From Streptomyces sp. TBY4 (GTDB lineage Bacteria; Actinomycetota; Actinomycetes; Streptomycetales; Streptomycetaceae): DNA of 64,000 nucleotides. How positions within the stretch are numbered: the stretch's first letter is position 1; every line of letters begins with the position of its first letter. Of this stretch, positions 1 through 8,800 are shown piece after piece. The position numbers and the translations under genes are program-made. Under the pieces are notes generated by a model. It was not told the origin of the DNA. It searched no databases and saw nothing but the letters and a program-made list of their open reading frames with translations. Location: the NCBI RefSeq assembly GCF_024213195.1, contig NZ_JANAVF010000004.1, forward strand, positions 434,001 to 498,000, given 5' to 3'.

Positions 1-41
1 ATAGTTGGACGAGTCAAGACGAACGAGGAGACGTAAGGGTT

Positions 42-338
42 GTGCTGATCGAGGTAGAAGTTTGCGACGTCTGCCGGAGGGTCGGCGTCCCGGTCGCTAG
101 TTACACCATTACGGAGCCGGGTAGCGGCCGCTCGGGCGTCACCGTCCGTTGCAGCGACGATGCCGCACCCTTCGAGGAGGTACTCGGCCAACCGGGCGAG
201 TCCCCGGGGCCGGTCGACGAGCCGCAGTCTCGGCCGGCACCGCGGACTGCTGCACGCGCGGAGCCCAAGGGCCGACGAGCACGCAAGGTCGTGACCCTAG
301 AGGAAATCGAAGCCGCGAAGGCTGCGGGCAAGGCGTAG
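42..338 (+). CDS. Small phage protein with CxxC knuckle and basic tail
   Basis: 98 residues from a GTG start preceded by a GAGGAG ribosome site. The N-terminal half has a CDVC pair and one later Cys, then a Pro/Ala/Glu linker and a basic stretch (KGRRARK) ending in a short helical tail. I do not recognise the family. Basic tails of this kind occur in small DNA-binding proteins such as Lsr2-like proteins, but no such domain is evident. It runs rightward into the terminator at 353-380, opposite to the lysis genes. Confidence 0.7.
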   Translation: MLIEVEVCDVCRRVGVPVASYTITEPGSGRSGVTVRCSDDAAPFEEVLGQPGESPGPVDEPQSRPAPRTAARAEPKGRRARKVVTLEEIEAAKAAGKA

Positions 339-352
339 GGAAACAAGGGAAG

Positions 353-380
353 GCCCCCACCAGCGTTGACTGGTGGGGGC
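353..380. terminator. Bidirectional hairpin between convergent genes
   Basis: An 11-bp perfect stem (GCCCCCACCAG with CTGGTGGGGGC) around a 6-base loop. It sits between the rightward small gene ending at 338 and the leftward holin-like gene ending at 389, so it can end both transcripts. Confidence 0.85.
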
Positions 381-388
381 TGTGTCTG

Positions 389-607
389 TCACTCGGTGTC
401 GTCGCTCTCGGACGGGGCCACGACGCCAAGGGCGGTCATGATCTGGACGATGACCGCCACCTCGGGGCTGTCCGCGTACACGATGGCCGCGACGCTCACT
501 GCGACACCGATCACGGCCAGAATCGCCCCGGCGCGTGTGCGGTATCGAACGGGCAGCAGGCTTACGAGGCTGGGCGGCTTCGAGCCGGGCATCAGCATCT
601 TGCTCAT
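389..607 (-). CDS. Small membrane protein, probable holin
   Basis: 72 residues. Residues about 26-45 and about 49-63 are hydrophobic (GAILAVIGVAVSVAAIVY, then VAVIVQIMTALGVV), giving one or two membrane segments, with an acidic C-terminal end. The ATG overlaps the stop of the endolysin gene by one base (TGATG), so the two are translationally coupled. Being directly downstream of an amidase-type endolysin makes a holin role likely: opening the cytoplasmic membrane so the lysin reaches the wall. This rests on position and size, not on a family match. Confidence 0.7.
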   Translation of the reverse strand: MSKMLMPGSKPPSLVSLLPVRYRTRAGAILAVIGVAVSVAAIVYADSPEVAVIVQIMTALGVVAPSESDDTE

Positions 608-1380
608 CAGCGGCCTGCCGGAGCCATCAGGCGGGACCAGGTGGTCGGCCCCGGGTATCCGTCCGTGTCGGACCCGCTCCAGCCCTGTGCGCGCTGGAAC
701 GCTGCGGTCGCGGACCGGTCGGCCTCCGTGAAGCGCGGCCCCGGACCCTCCTTGTAGAAACGGCCGAAGCCGTGGGCCACGAGGCGCTTGCCGAGGGCCG
801 TCACCGCCGGGTGGGTCTTCCCCAGGACGAAGGCGCCGCGGCCCGGGAACGGCGTGTCCCCGTTGTCGATGCCAGTACCGCTGACGGGCATGCCCGCCTT
901 CACCCAGGAGTAAAGGCGGGGCCCGGGGCACTCGGTCGCGAATCCGTCCTTGTGGCCCTTCTTCGCGAGGCTCCGGCCGGTGCGCCGGCATGCCTCGTTG
1001 TACAGGGCGCGAGCAGATCGCAGGGCCGCCTCCGAGGGGGCCTGATCGCCGCCGATGGCGATCTGTACGCCGATACCGGAGCGGTTGTGGTCAGGGCAGT
1101 GGGCGCCCTGGAGGGTCCAGCCGCGACCCTCGTAGATCACGCCGTTCTGGTCGATGGCGAAGTTGTAGCCGATGCCCGACCAGCCCTGGGCGCGGTGGGT
1201 CCGCTCGATTGCCTGCGGAACCGAGCTGCCAGTCCGGCTGACGGGGTCGCCGCCGTCGTAGTGGACGAAGTATTCGGTGCGCTCACTCAGCGGCACGGTG
1301 TCCGGGGTGCCGTTCCACGGCTTTGCGCCCCAGGCCGAACGGGAGACGATGTTGATGCTCAGGAAGAACTCCTTGGTCAT
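607..1380 (-). CDS. Endolysin: N-acetylmuramoyl-L-alanine amidase with PG-binding domain
   Basis: 257 residues. The N-terminal 160 or so residues form a PGRP/Amidase_2 domain: SAWGAKPW near residue 15, FVHYDG with a likely zinc-binding His at about 40, GYNFAIDQNG at 71-80, GVIYEGRGW, and a later GHKDG...ECPGP with the remaining zinc ligands. A C-terminal peptidoglycan-binding-1 type repeat follows (VTALGKRL...FTEADRSATAAFQRAQGW...GPTTW). It would cleave the amide bond between MurNAc and the stem peptide at lysis. I place the start at the ATG at 1380 because the reading frame upstream is low-complexity and contains a hairpin; no strong ribosome site is visible. Confidence 0.93.
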   Translation of the reverse strand: MTKEFFLSINIVSRSAWGAKPWNGTPDTVPLSERTEYFVHYDGGDPVSRTGSSVPQAIERTHRAQGWSGIGYNFAIDQNGVIYEGRGWTLQGAHCPDHNRSGIGVQIAIGGDQAPSEAALRSARALYNEACRRTGRSLAKKGHKDGFATECPGPRLYSWVKAGMPVSGTGIDNGDTPFPGRGAFVLGKTHPAVTALGKRLVAHGFGRFYKEGPGPRFTEADRSATAAFQRAQGWSGSDTDGYPGPTTWSRLMAPAGR

Positions 1381-1386
1381 GACGAA

Positions 1387-1414
1387 GGCCCCGTCCGGAG
1401 TTCCGGAGGGGGCC
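1387..1414 (-). terminator. Hairpin upstream of endolysin
   Basis: Stem GGCCCC-TCCGG paired with CCGGA-GGGGCC with one mismatch and a 4-base loop, between the DUF2746-like gene and the endolysin ATG. There is no T-run, so it may be an attenuator or RNA processing site separating lysis from tail genes rather than a full terminator. Confidence 0.5.
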
Positions 1415-1429
1415 TGGGTGCAGTGCGGG

Positions 1430-1777
1430 TCAGTTGGGTTCGGTGAGGTGCCGGTCGAGGCGCTCGGCGACGGCCAGGCGTTCGACACGTTCGTGGGCGA
1501 TCTCGCGCCGGAGGGATGAGAGCTCTTCGGCGTGGTGTTCCTGGCCGTCGAGGACTCGGTCGAGGCCCCGGATGACGCGGTCGACGTCGTCGCGGAGGTT
1601 CGTTGTGTGGTCGTTGGAAACTTGCTCGCGGGCCTCTTGGGCGTGGTCGCGTACCTCTGCGAGCGCTGCGCCTTGGCGGCGGACGAGTTCGACCAGGACG
1701 CCGACCAGGGCCACCAGCACCGCGCCGGCCGCCGAGATCAGGGCTGCCTGGGCGGTGGGGGCGAGGGCTGTGGTCAC
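1430..1777 (-). CDS. DUF2746-like membrane/coiled-coil phage protein
   Basis: 115 residues: one hydrophobic segment at about residues 9-30 (AQAALISAAGAVLVALVGVLVEL) and then a long charged helix rich in Arg, Glu and Leu heptads, likely a coiled coil. Proteins of this shape between the tail fibre and the lysin are common in actinophages (DUF2746-like) and are often suspected to be second holins or spanin-like factors. The start overlaps the tail fibre stop by 4 bases, so it is translated with it. Confidence 0.75.
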   Translation of the reverse strand: MTTALAPTAQAALISAAGAVLVALVGVLVELVRRQGAALAEVRDHAQEAREQVSNDHTTNLRDDVDRVIRGLDRVLDGQEHHAEELSSLRREIAHERVERLAVAERLDRHLTEPN

Positions 1778-3213
1778 GGGGCCTCCGCGAACCGGCCTTC
1801 GAGGGAGGCGAGCCGCCTTTCCAGGTCGGTGATGCGCCGTGACTGGTCCTGCACGACGGGGAGCAGGGCGACGCCGAGCAGGTCGTACCGGAGGGCGTCG
1901 ATCTGGCCCTCCTCGTTGTACGTGACGATCTCAGGGAGGGTCTGCGCCACTTCCTCGGCGATCAGGCCGTACTCGTCCTTTCGGGCGTCGGGCTTGTCCT
2001 CGGTGGGCTTTCGGTCGTAGATCCGTGGCCGCAGCGCGAGGACGTCCTCAGGTCGGATGCGGATGTCCCGGACGTTCTCCTTGTAGCGGATGGAGCTGGT
2101 GTTCCGGCAGAACGTGCCGTCGCCCTCGACCCATACTGCGTACCAAGTGCCGGACCCGCTGGCCGAGTTGTTGTGTGGCTGCTTGGAGCCGTTGGCCCAG
2201 GAGATCGTGCCCCCGGAGTCGAGGTACTGACCATGCCAGTGATCTGTCGGCGGGAACTGGCCGGGCTTGCCGGAGATGTCGTTCCACCCATGGGAGTGCC
2301 CGGCTGGGGGGAACGTGGTCGGCTTGCCGGAGACCGACGCCCATTCGTGCTGATGTGACGAGGGCGGGAACGAGTTTGGCTTTCCCGTGACCTCGTCCCA
2401 GTCGTGCCCGTGGCTTGCCGGCGGGAAGGTGCTCGGCTTACTCGTGACGGACGACCAGGAGTGCGCGTGGCTTTCCGGTGGGAAGGTGCTCGGCTTGCCT
2501 GTGACCTCGTTCCAGGGGTGGGTGTGGGGTCCGGGCGGAAGGGTTGCCGGAGCGTCGCTGATGTCGCCCCACTTGTGCCCGTGGGTGCTCGGGGTGAAGG
2601 TGGAGGGCTTGCCGGTCAGGCTGGACCAGGAGATCGGTGGGATCAGCGAGGTCCAGGCGGATCCGGTCCAGAACTCGAAGGAATCGGTGCTGGTGTTGAG
2701 ACCGACCTTGCCGAGGCGAGGCGACGCCGGGCGGGTAGAGGTGGTCCAGACGCCAACGGAGCCACCGACGAATCTGCGGTCGGGGGAGATGGCTGCTGCG
2801 GTGATCGTTGTGACGGATGAACCGACGGCCACGGTGGCGAGCGGCAGCTCATAGATGCCCGTGTCCGTCTGTGTGAGCGCGGGGGCCGCCGCACCGACCG
2901 TGCCCTGAAGGACGGCGAGAGTGATGGAGTTGGCGGCGGGGTCGAGGCGAAGGACGATGCGATCAGTGCGGGCAGCGGCCCCGGGGGCCGCGATGGCCAG
3001 GGTCTCGGTCGCGGTCGAGAGGACGGCATGTCCGCGGACGACCGCGAAGCCGCCCGTCACCTTGACGGTCATCGCGGTGCCGTCGGCACTCGCGAAGAAG
3101 TTGGAGGCGGAAGCCGAGGCTGCGATTCCGGAATCCGAGAACTCGCGGAACAGCAGACCGAACTGGGATTCGGACACTGCCTGACCGTCGAAGGGGTACG
3201 AGGTGATGGCCAA
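1774..3213 (-). CDS. Tail fibre with His-rich repeats and S74 chaperone domain
   Basis: 479 residues. Residues 1-190 resemble the N-terminal structural part of tail fibres. Residues 195-327 are seven 19-residue repeats with the core W..(I/V)(T/S)GKP..FPP..H.H. Residues 374-479 match a Peptidase_S74 intramolecular chaperone: Ser374 and Lys378 fit the SxxxK dyad of SIRYKENV, followed by LRPRIYDRK and EYGLIAEEV, and a C-terminal coiled coil (ITDLERRLASLEGR). In this family the C-terminal domain helps a trimeric fibre fold and then cuts itself off. It is probably the receptor-binding fibre, and the repeats probably form the trimeric shaft. Confidence 0.92.
   Translation of the reverse strand: MAITSYPFDGQAVSESQFGLLFREFSDSGIAASASASNFFASADGTAMTVKVTGGFAVVRGHAVLSTATETLAIAAPGAAARTDRIVLRLDPAANSITLAVLQGTVGAAAPALTQTDTGIYELPLATVAVGSSVTTITAAAISPDRRFVGGSVGVWTTSTRPASPRLGKVGLNTSTDSFEFWTGSAWTSLIPPISWSSLTGKPSTFTPSTHGHKWGDISDAPATLPPGPHTHPWNEVTGKPSTFPPESHAHSWSSVTSKPSTFPPASHGHDWDEVTGKPNSFPPSSHQHEWASVSGKPTTFPPAGHSHGWNDISGKPGQFPPTDHWHGQYLDSGGTISWANGSKQPHNNSASGSGTWYAVWVEGDGTFCRNTSSIRYKENVRDIRIRPEDVLALRPRIYDRKPTEDKPDARKDEYGLIAEEVAQTLPEIVTYNEEGQIDALRYDLLGVALLPVVQDQSRRITDLERRLASLEGRFAEAP
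2233..2631 (-). repeat. Seven in-frame 57-bp repeats in tail fibre gene
   Basis: Codes exactly seven 19-residue units (133 residues) with conserved W, GKP, FPP and paired His. The units differ enough at DNA level to be old duplications. The paired His residues resemble metal-binding sites stacked along phage fibre shafts; that role is inferred. Confidence 0.9.
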
Positions 3214-3264
3214 AGGGTCTGGTTGTCCTTAGTGGTGGGGGAGGCAGAAGGGGGGCAGGCCGTG

Positions 3265-4992
3265 TTACGCCGGGGTGCTCGCCGCCTCGAAAGTGACCTT
3301 GCGCCAAGGGGTCCATCCACCGCTGTCGGCACCTGAGCGAAGCCACTCCTCAACGGTGGTCGGGCTGAGGCGTAGCCACTGCTGGGAGGCGAAGGTGCTT
3401 CCGGACGGACGGATGGTGCGGAGCACGCCGAACCGTCCCCCTGCGCCGAACTCCCAGCTTCCTGCTGCGGCTTGGTCGGAGTTCATGGTGAGGGTGGAGA
3501 CTCCTGCGGGATAGGTACTGGGCAGCGCGGCTTGAGTCACGCCCGCAGGTGGAAGGATCGTGTCGAAGGCGCCCTGCCGCCAGGCGCTCCAGCCGCTGGA
3601 CTTGTTGCCGCCTCGGTGCCATTCCTCGTGAGTCGTGGTCGCGGCGTGTACGCGGCTCCAGGTCTGTGCGGCGTCTCCGTTGGTGGCCCGGATGGTTCGG
3701 AGGAAGCCGTACTTCCCGCCGAAGTCCCAGGCGCCGGAGGTTGCGTCGGCGGCGGTGAGGTAGAGGACGGACGCGCCGTTCGGATAGTCGGGCGGCGGTG
3801 TGGCTTGGGTGAAGGCTTCAGGGGTGAGCTCGCGGGGGCCCGGCGGTACGGGCTCTGCCGTACGTTCCAGGGAGGAGATCCGGGAGTCTGCGGTCTGGGC
3901 CTGCCGGGTGGCAGCCGCGTTGGGGTCCAGGGGGACGGGGTCGCCGAGGAGGGCTCCGGCCTGGAAACCGCTGTCTCCCGCTTTGATGATCATGCCCGTG
4001 ACGGGCGCGGTCAGCTCTCGTCCGCCTGCGATCACGGTGACGCGGTCGCCAAGCCCCCAGTCAATTCCCATCTCCATCGACGAGTCCTCGACGGGGACGG
4101 CCTGCACGGCGGTGCCGGTGAACCCGGACTCCGCGAGTACCTCCTTGCCGGCCTGGGTGAGCTCGGCGACGTCGTTCGTATTGCGCTGGTCGACGAAGCG
4201 CTCGATGCGTCGGCCCCAGGCTGCTTCGGCGGCGATGGAGGTCGCATCCTCAATGGGCAGGAGGGTCCGGGCTTCCTGCTCACCCTGGCCAGCCACGATG
4301 ACCCGTGTGGCTCCAGGTGTGGTGACCGCCACCCGCTGGCCGGCAAGGGTGCCTGCCGCAACGTCCAGGCGGACTTCGCGGGTACGGTCCGCCGTTGCTG
4401 CGGTCTCGAACACGAGCTGTGACCCGCGCTGCACGATACGAAAGGCGAGGCCGGCCGGGGCGGCGATCTCGGATAGAAGCTCGCCGAGGGTGGGAAACCG
4501 AGCGGACTTCGTGATGGTGCTTCCGCGAGCGAGGTCAATGCCCATGGCCAGCGACGGTCGCCGTCTTGCCGGTGGGGCACTCGGGCCGATGTTGGCGGCG
4601 ACGTACGCGTGCATCAGGCTTTCTGCGGGCCCGGTGCGGGTGTCGTGTCCGAGCTTCTGCTTGGAGACATCGGGATTGGCGGGCTCGGGCCAAGCCAACA
4701 TGTCGGAGAGGATCAGGCTGTCGGTAACGCCGCTGAAGGCGATCGAACCGCGTCGGTCCTCAGGGGTGGCAGCGTGCTCGTAGGCCGTCATGGGACCGGA
4801 TGCCAGGACGTCGGTGGGGCCGGTGAAGATCAGGCCCGAACCGGGGGTCAGCAGCACGTCGGCTAGCTCGTGCTCCGTGGGAAGGGTGAGGGACCAGGAC
4901 CCGATGTTGTTGTGGGCGATCTCCAGGGTGAGGGTCAGGTCCTCGGGGCGGATCAGCCCGACGCGGGTCAGGTCGGCGCGTCTGACTTCCAC
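3265..4992 (-). CDS. Siphovirus Gp37-like tail protein with pyocin-knob repeats
   Basis: 575 residues. The N-terminal 370 residues follow the Sipho_Gp37 (ReqiPepy6 Gp37-like) pattern found after the distal tail protein in actinophages: EVRRADLTRVGLI, SGLIFTGPTD, GSIAFSGVTDSL and a later GDRVTVIAGG..(L)TAPVTG(M)I region. The C-terminal 180 residues hold two copies of a knob-like module, each with YP.G...L....D..(S)G(A/S)W(D/E)FG..(Y/R)G.LRTIR and a closing GW..WR, typical of pyocin-knob receptor-binding domains. It is likely part of the baseplate hub or tail tip. The start is GTG at 4992, since the frame is closed a few codons upstream. Fusion of hub and knob repeats is notable. Confidence 0.85.
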   Translation of the reverse strand: MEVRRADLTRVGLIRPEDLTLTLEIAHNNIGSWSLTLPTEHELADVLLTPGSGLIFTGPTDVLASGPMTAYEHAATPEDRRGSIAFSGVTDSLILSDMLAWPEPANPDVSKQKLGHDTRTGPAESLMHAYVAANIGPSAPPARRRPSLAMGIDLARGSTITKSARFPTLGELLSEIAAPAGLAFRIVQRGSQLVFETAATADRTREVRLDVAAGTLAGQRVAVTTPGATRVIVAGQGEQEARTLLPIEDATSIAAEAAWGRRIERFVDQRNTNDVAELTQAGKEVLAESGFTGTAVQAVPVEDSSMEMGIDWGLGDRVTVIAGGRELTAPVTGMIIKAGDSGFQAGALLGDPVPLDPNAAATRQAQTADSRISSLERTAEPVPPGPRELTPEAFTQATPPPDYPNGASVLYLTAADATSGAWDFGGKYGFLRTIRATNGDAAQTWSRVHAATTTHEEWHRGGNKSSGWSAWRQGAFDTILPPAGVTQAALPSTYPAGVSTLTMNSDQAAAGSWEFGAGGRFGVLRTIRPSGSTFASQQWLRLSPTTVEEWLRSGADSGGWTPWRKVTFEAASTPA

Positions 4993-5014
4993 GGTCAGGT
5001 CGGACAGGTTCAGG

Positions 5015-5854
5015 TCAGATCACCATCCATATTCGGGGACGCCAGGAGCAGGTGATGCGGGATGCCGTGGTGGTGTCGAGGAGGCTGACCCCGGCCGTGG
5101 AGATGCCGGGCGGTAGCGTCCAGAAGCGGGGTGCCGTGTCCAGCAGCGTGTACCTGTTCGCGCCCTTGGCGTCCTTGACGGTCGCCGCCCGGGTGTCGAT
5201 GATCAGCCGTTCGCCCGCAGCGAGGGTGCCCGTCCAACGAAGGATTTCGCCACGGGGCGACGTGAGGGTGAGGTCCTTGCCCGGCCCGACGATTTCCCAC
5301 GTCGGATAGGCGTCCACATCGCCGGGGTTGTCCACGCTGATCTCGCCGATGGCCTGACTGGAGGCGACAGGAAGGGCAGCCAGGCTCGACAGGAACGGCT
5401 GCCCCGATTGCATGCCAATCCGCTCCGTCGAGATGACGGAGGAGTGGAGGTACGGATCGGGGGCGCGCAGGGTGACGGTGGTCTGTACGTCCAGGCCGCC
5501 GGTATACGGGTAGTCGCCGCCACCGACGCGGACGACGAGGGTGGACCATCGCACGCCGTCCTCGTCGATGAAGACCATGCGGCATGGGCCGGACAGCATG
5601 CGGGCCAGCCGCGAGACGAGCTGTTGAAGGTGCGCCCGGTCGCGGCCGGCGATGTCGAGGGGGAGGTCCACCTCTCTGGGAAGGACGCGTTGACCCCGGT
5701 AGCGGGCTCCGTCTCCGGCACCCTCCAGCCACTGAGCGGCGACCGGGGGCAGGCCCAGGCCGGTCATGCCGGCCAGGGCCTGTATCCCGTGGCCCGTCTG
5801 TTCACCCTCGTCCAGCCGCAGGGTGTCGACGTCGTTCTCCAGTACCAGCGTCAC
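5015..5854 (-). CDS. Distal tail protein (Dit-like)
   Basis: 279 residues, directly after the tape measure, which is the standard place for Dit. It has the family features GGGDYPYTGGLDVQTTVTLRAPDPYL at about 111-136 and a C-terminal galectin-like half (NPGDVDAYPTWEIVGPG, L.AGERLIIDTR). It forms the ring joining the tail tube to the tail tip. The start overlaps the tape-measure stop by 4 bases. Confidence 0.88.
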   Translation of the reverse strand: MTLVLENDVDTLRLDEGEQTGHGIQALAGMTGLGLPPVAAQWLEGAGDGARYRGQRVLPREVDLPLDIAGRDRAHLQQLVSRLARMLSGPCRMVFIDEDGVRWSTLVVRVGGGDYPYTGGLDVQTTVTLRAPDPYLHSSVISTERIGMQSGQPFLSSLAALPVASSQAIGEISVDNPGDVDAYPTWEIVGPGKDLTLTSPRGEILRWTGTLAAGERLIIDTRAATVKDAKGANRYTLLDTAPRFWTLPPGISTAGVSLLDTTTASRITCSWRPRIWMVI

Positions 5855-8800
5855 CAGCCCACCATCCGAGCTCGGCCAGCCGCGGCGAAGAGGTCCTCTT
5901 GCGAGGAGAGGCTGTTGCCGGGTGCCGCGTAGTAGTTGAGGATCTTCGTTGTCCCGCCGTTCGCGGGTGCCGCCGCCATTGCCCGGCCTACGGCGGCGGA
6001 CAGGCCGCGTACTGTGCTCGGGCGTGCGACCGTCGTCGTGTCCACCAGGTCGTCGACCGCGCGAGCAACACGAGGCCGCTCGTCCGTGATGCCTTGGGCC
6101 AGGCTCTGGCCGATGTTTCCGCCCAGCGTGGCGAAGACCCCGCTGCGGGAGTGGATGCCGAGGGCCTTCTTGATCGCTTCGACCATGGCGTCTGCGATCT
6201 TCAGCATCTGCTTTTCGATGTCCTTCTGCTTTACCTCCAGTCCCTTGACGATGCCTTCGGCGACCGCGACTCCGTTGGCGTACATGGCGTCAGAGGCGGT
6301 CTTCCCGGCCTGCTTCGCGTACTTGGCGAGCTCGGCCTGAAGGGCATTGATCTTGTCGATGCCGTCCTTGCCGGCCGCAGCGATCGACTCGGCTGCGGTA
6401 AGCCCGGCTTCCGGGCCAGCCGTGGCGATCTGGTCGATCGCCGTTTGGGACAGTCCCTTGGCCTTGAGTACTGCAAGGGCTTTGGCGAACCGCTTCGCCT
6501 GGTCGACGGCCTGCTTCAGCTTGGTGACGATCCCGGCGAAGGAGCCGTCCTTCGTTTTGGTGACGTCGCCGGTGTCGACGATCCGGTCAACGACGCGACC
6601 CGCGTAGTCCTGTGCCTCCTTGCGGAGTTGGACGAGCTTGTCGCGTGCCGCCTCCAGCCGCTTCGAACCGGCCTCCCACTGGGCGGCCAGCTTCAGGAGC
6701 TGGGTGCGGTCGCGGGAGATGCGCTCGCGCAGTCCCTGAGAAGCGTCCTTGGGGATCCGTGCGGTGAGGTTCTGGAGGGAGTCCCTCACCTTGCCGTACT
6801 GGGACTCCAAGCCCTTGATCAGGCCCTTGATGATGATCTGACCCGCCTCGTAGAGAAGGATCTTGTCCTTCTTCGGGGGGCCCTTCCAGTCCTTGAACTT
6901 GTTGGTCAGGCTGCCGAGGGTGTCCTTGACCGAGCCGAACATGGACTTGATGCCGTCGATCAGGCCGCTGATCAGCTTCTTGCCCGCGTCGATCAGGGCC
7001 GATTGGATCCCGCTTAGCACGGACTGGGCCTTGCCCGGGAGCTCGCCGACCGTGCGTACGACGATCAGCATGCCGTCCTTGACGGCGTCCTTGATGCCGT
7101 CCCAGGCTCGGGAGTAGAGGGTCTTGATGCCGTTCCAGGCGTCGTCCCACATGGACTTCAGGCCTGACATGGCGGAGCTGCCAAGGGACTTGAGGGTGTC
7201 GAGGAAGGAGTTCCACAGGCCCTTGACCCCATCCCAAATGGAAGACGCCTTGCTCTTGATCGCGTTCCAGGCGTCGTCCCAGAGGGTTCGCAGTCCGGAC
7301 ATCGCGGATCGGCCGAGCGAGCCAAGGAGGTCGAGGAATCCGTTCCACCTGTCCTTGATCCCGTTCCAGATGGACGAACTGATGGACTTGATGCCGGACC
7401 AGGAGTTGTCCCACAGGCCCTTGAAGAGGCCGAGGATCTTCTTCCCGACGCCGAGGATCCCGATGTTGATGAGGATCAGGAAGGCGCCCTTGATCCAGTC
7501 CCAGATGCCGGACGCGAAGGACTTGATGCCGGTCCAGACGCGTTCCCAGTCGCCCGTGAAGATGCCGGCGAAGATGTCCCAGACGCCTTTGATCATCTGT
7601 ATGGCGCCTTCGAAGACCATCGCCACGCCGTTGATCGCCTGGGTCAGGGCGTCGCCCAGCAACTCTGCGATGAAGACAATGGCCGGGCCCAGGATCGGCA
7701 TCAGGAAGTCGACGACTTCGGTCAGAACCTCAAGAAGAGGCGTGACTGCCTCGGCAACCCTCGCCAGGGCATCGGCGAGGGGTGGCAGGACCGCCGCGAC
7801 GATCTCGTTGACTACCGGGATCAGCGGCTTGATCACCGCTTCGAGGAGCTGGAGGGCTACCTCGATCAGCGGGCTCAGCGCGGCAGCGACGGTCTGGAGG
7901 GCGGCCGAGACGACGGGGATGATCGGGGCCAGGCCCTCGGCCATGGCCGAGATAATCGGCTGGAGCCCTTCGGCGAGCTGGACGACCAGCGGGGCGACGG
8001 CTTGAACGGCCGCAGTCAGCAGTGTGCCCAGCAGGTTGACGATCGGGATGATCGCGGGAGCGAGGGCGGTGAACGCCATGGCCAGCGGGGTGATCACTGC
8101 GGCGACCAGCGGGCCGAGCATCGCGGCGAAGGCCCCGACGACCTGCATCAGGGCGCCGAGCGCCTGGCCGACGGGGGCCATGGCCGGCGCGAGGTCGGCG
8201 ACGGCAGAGCCTATGCCGTTGAACATCGCACGGATGCCGTCGGTGACAGCTGGCTGGGCGAGCGCCGAGGCGATGGCGTCCAGTGCCGTGCCGATGATCC
8301 CGCCGACCTGCGGCAGGATCGTTTCCGCGAGCTGGGCGAACTCTGCGAAGAAGTTCTTGACCGCCGGTCCGGAGATCGTGGCGATCTGACTCATCGCCTC
8401 GTGGGCAGCGCGGAAGACGCCGGTCAGGCCCTCTTGGAACGCCGGGCTGTCCACAGTGCTGTGGATACGCTCCAGGGTTCCGGCGAGCATCCCGAGCGAG
8501 GAGCCGCCAGCCGCCTCGGCCGCGCGGGCGATTCCGGCGAGGATGCCGCCTGTGTTGTAGAGGACCGACCCGAGGTCCTTGAGGGACTGGATGCCCTGGT
8601 CGATCTCCGCCTTGAGCCCGTTCTCGCCCTTCCTCTGGAGGAAGCCGTCGAACTTCTCCGAGATGGAGACGAACCAGTTGGCCAGCTGAGGGAGGTACGA
8701 GGTGCCGACCTTGCCAAGGGTGGCGATGATCGACGCGAAGGTGTCCGTGCCCTGGGTCGCGTTGGCGATGGACTGGGACAGGTCCCGGAACATCTGGTCC

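Noticed and set aside
389..991. Longer form of the holin-like gene
   Set aside because: The extra N-terminal part is out-of-phase endolysin sequence; the ATG at 607 overlaps the endolysin stop.
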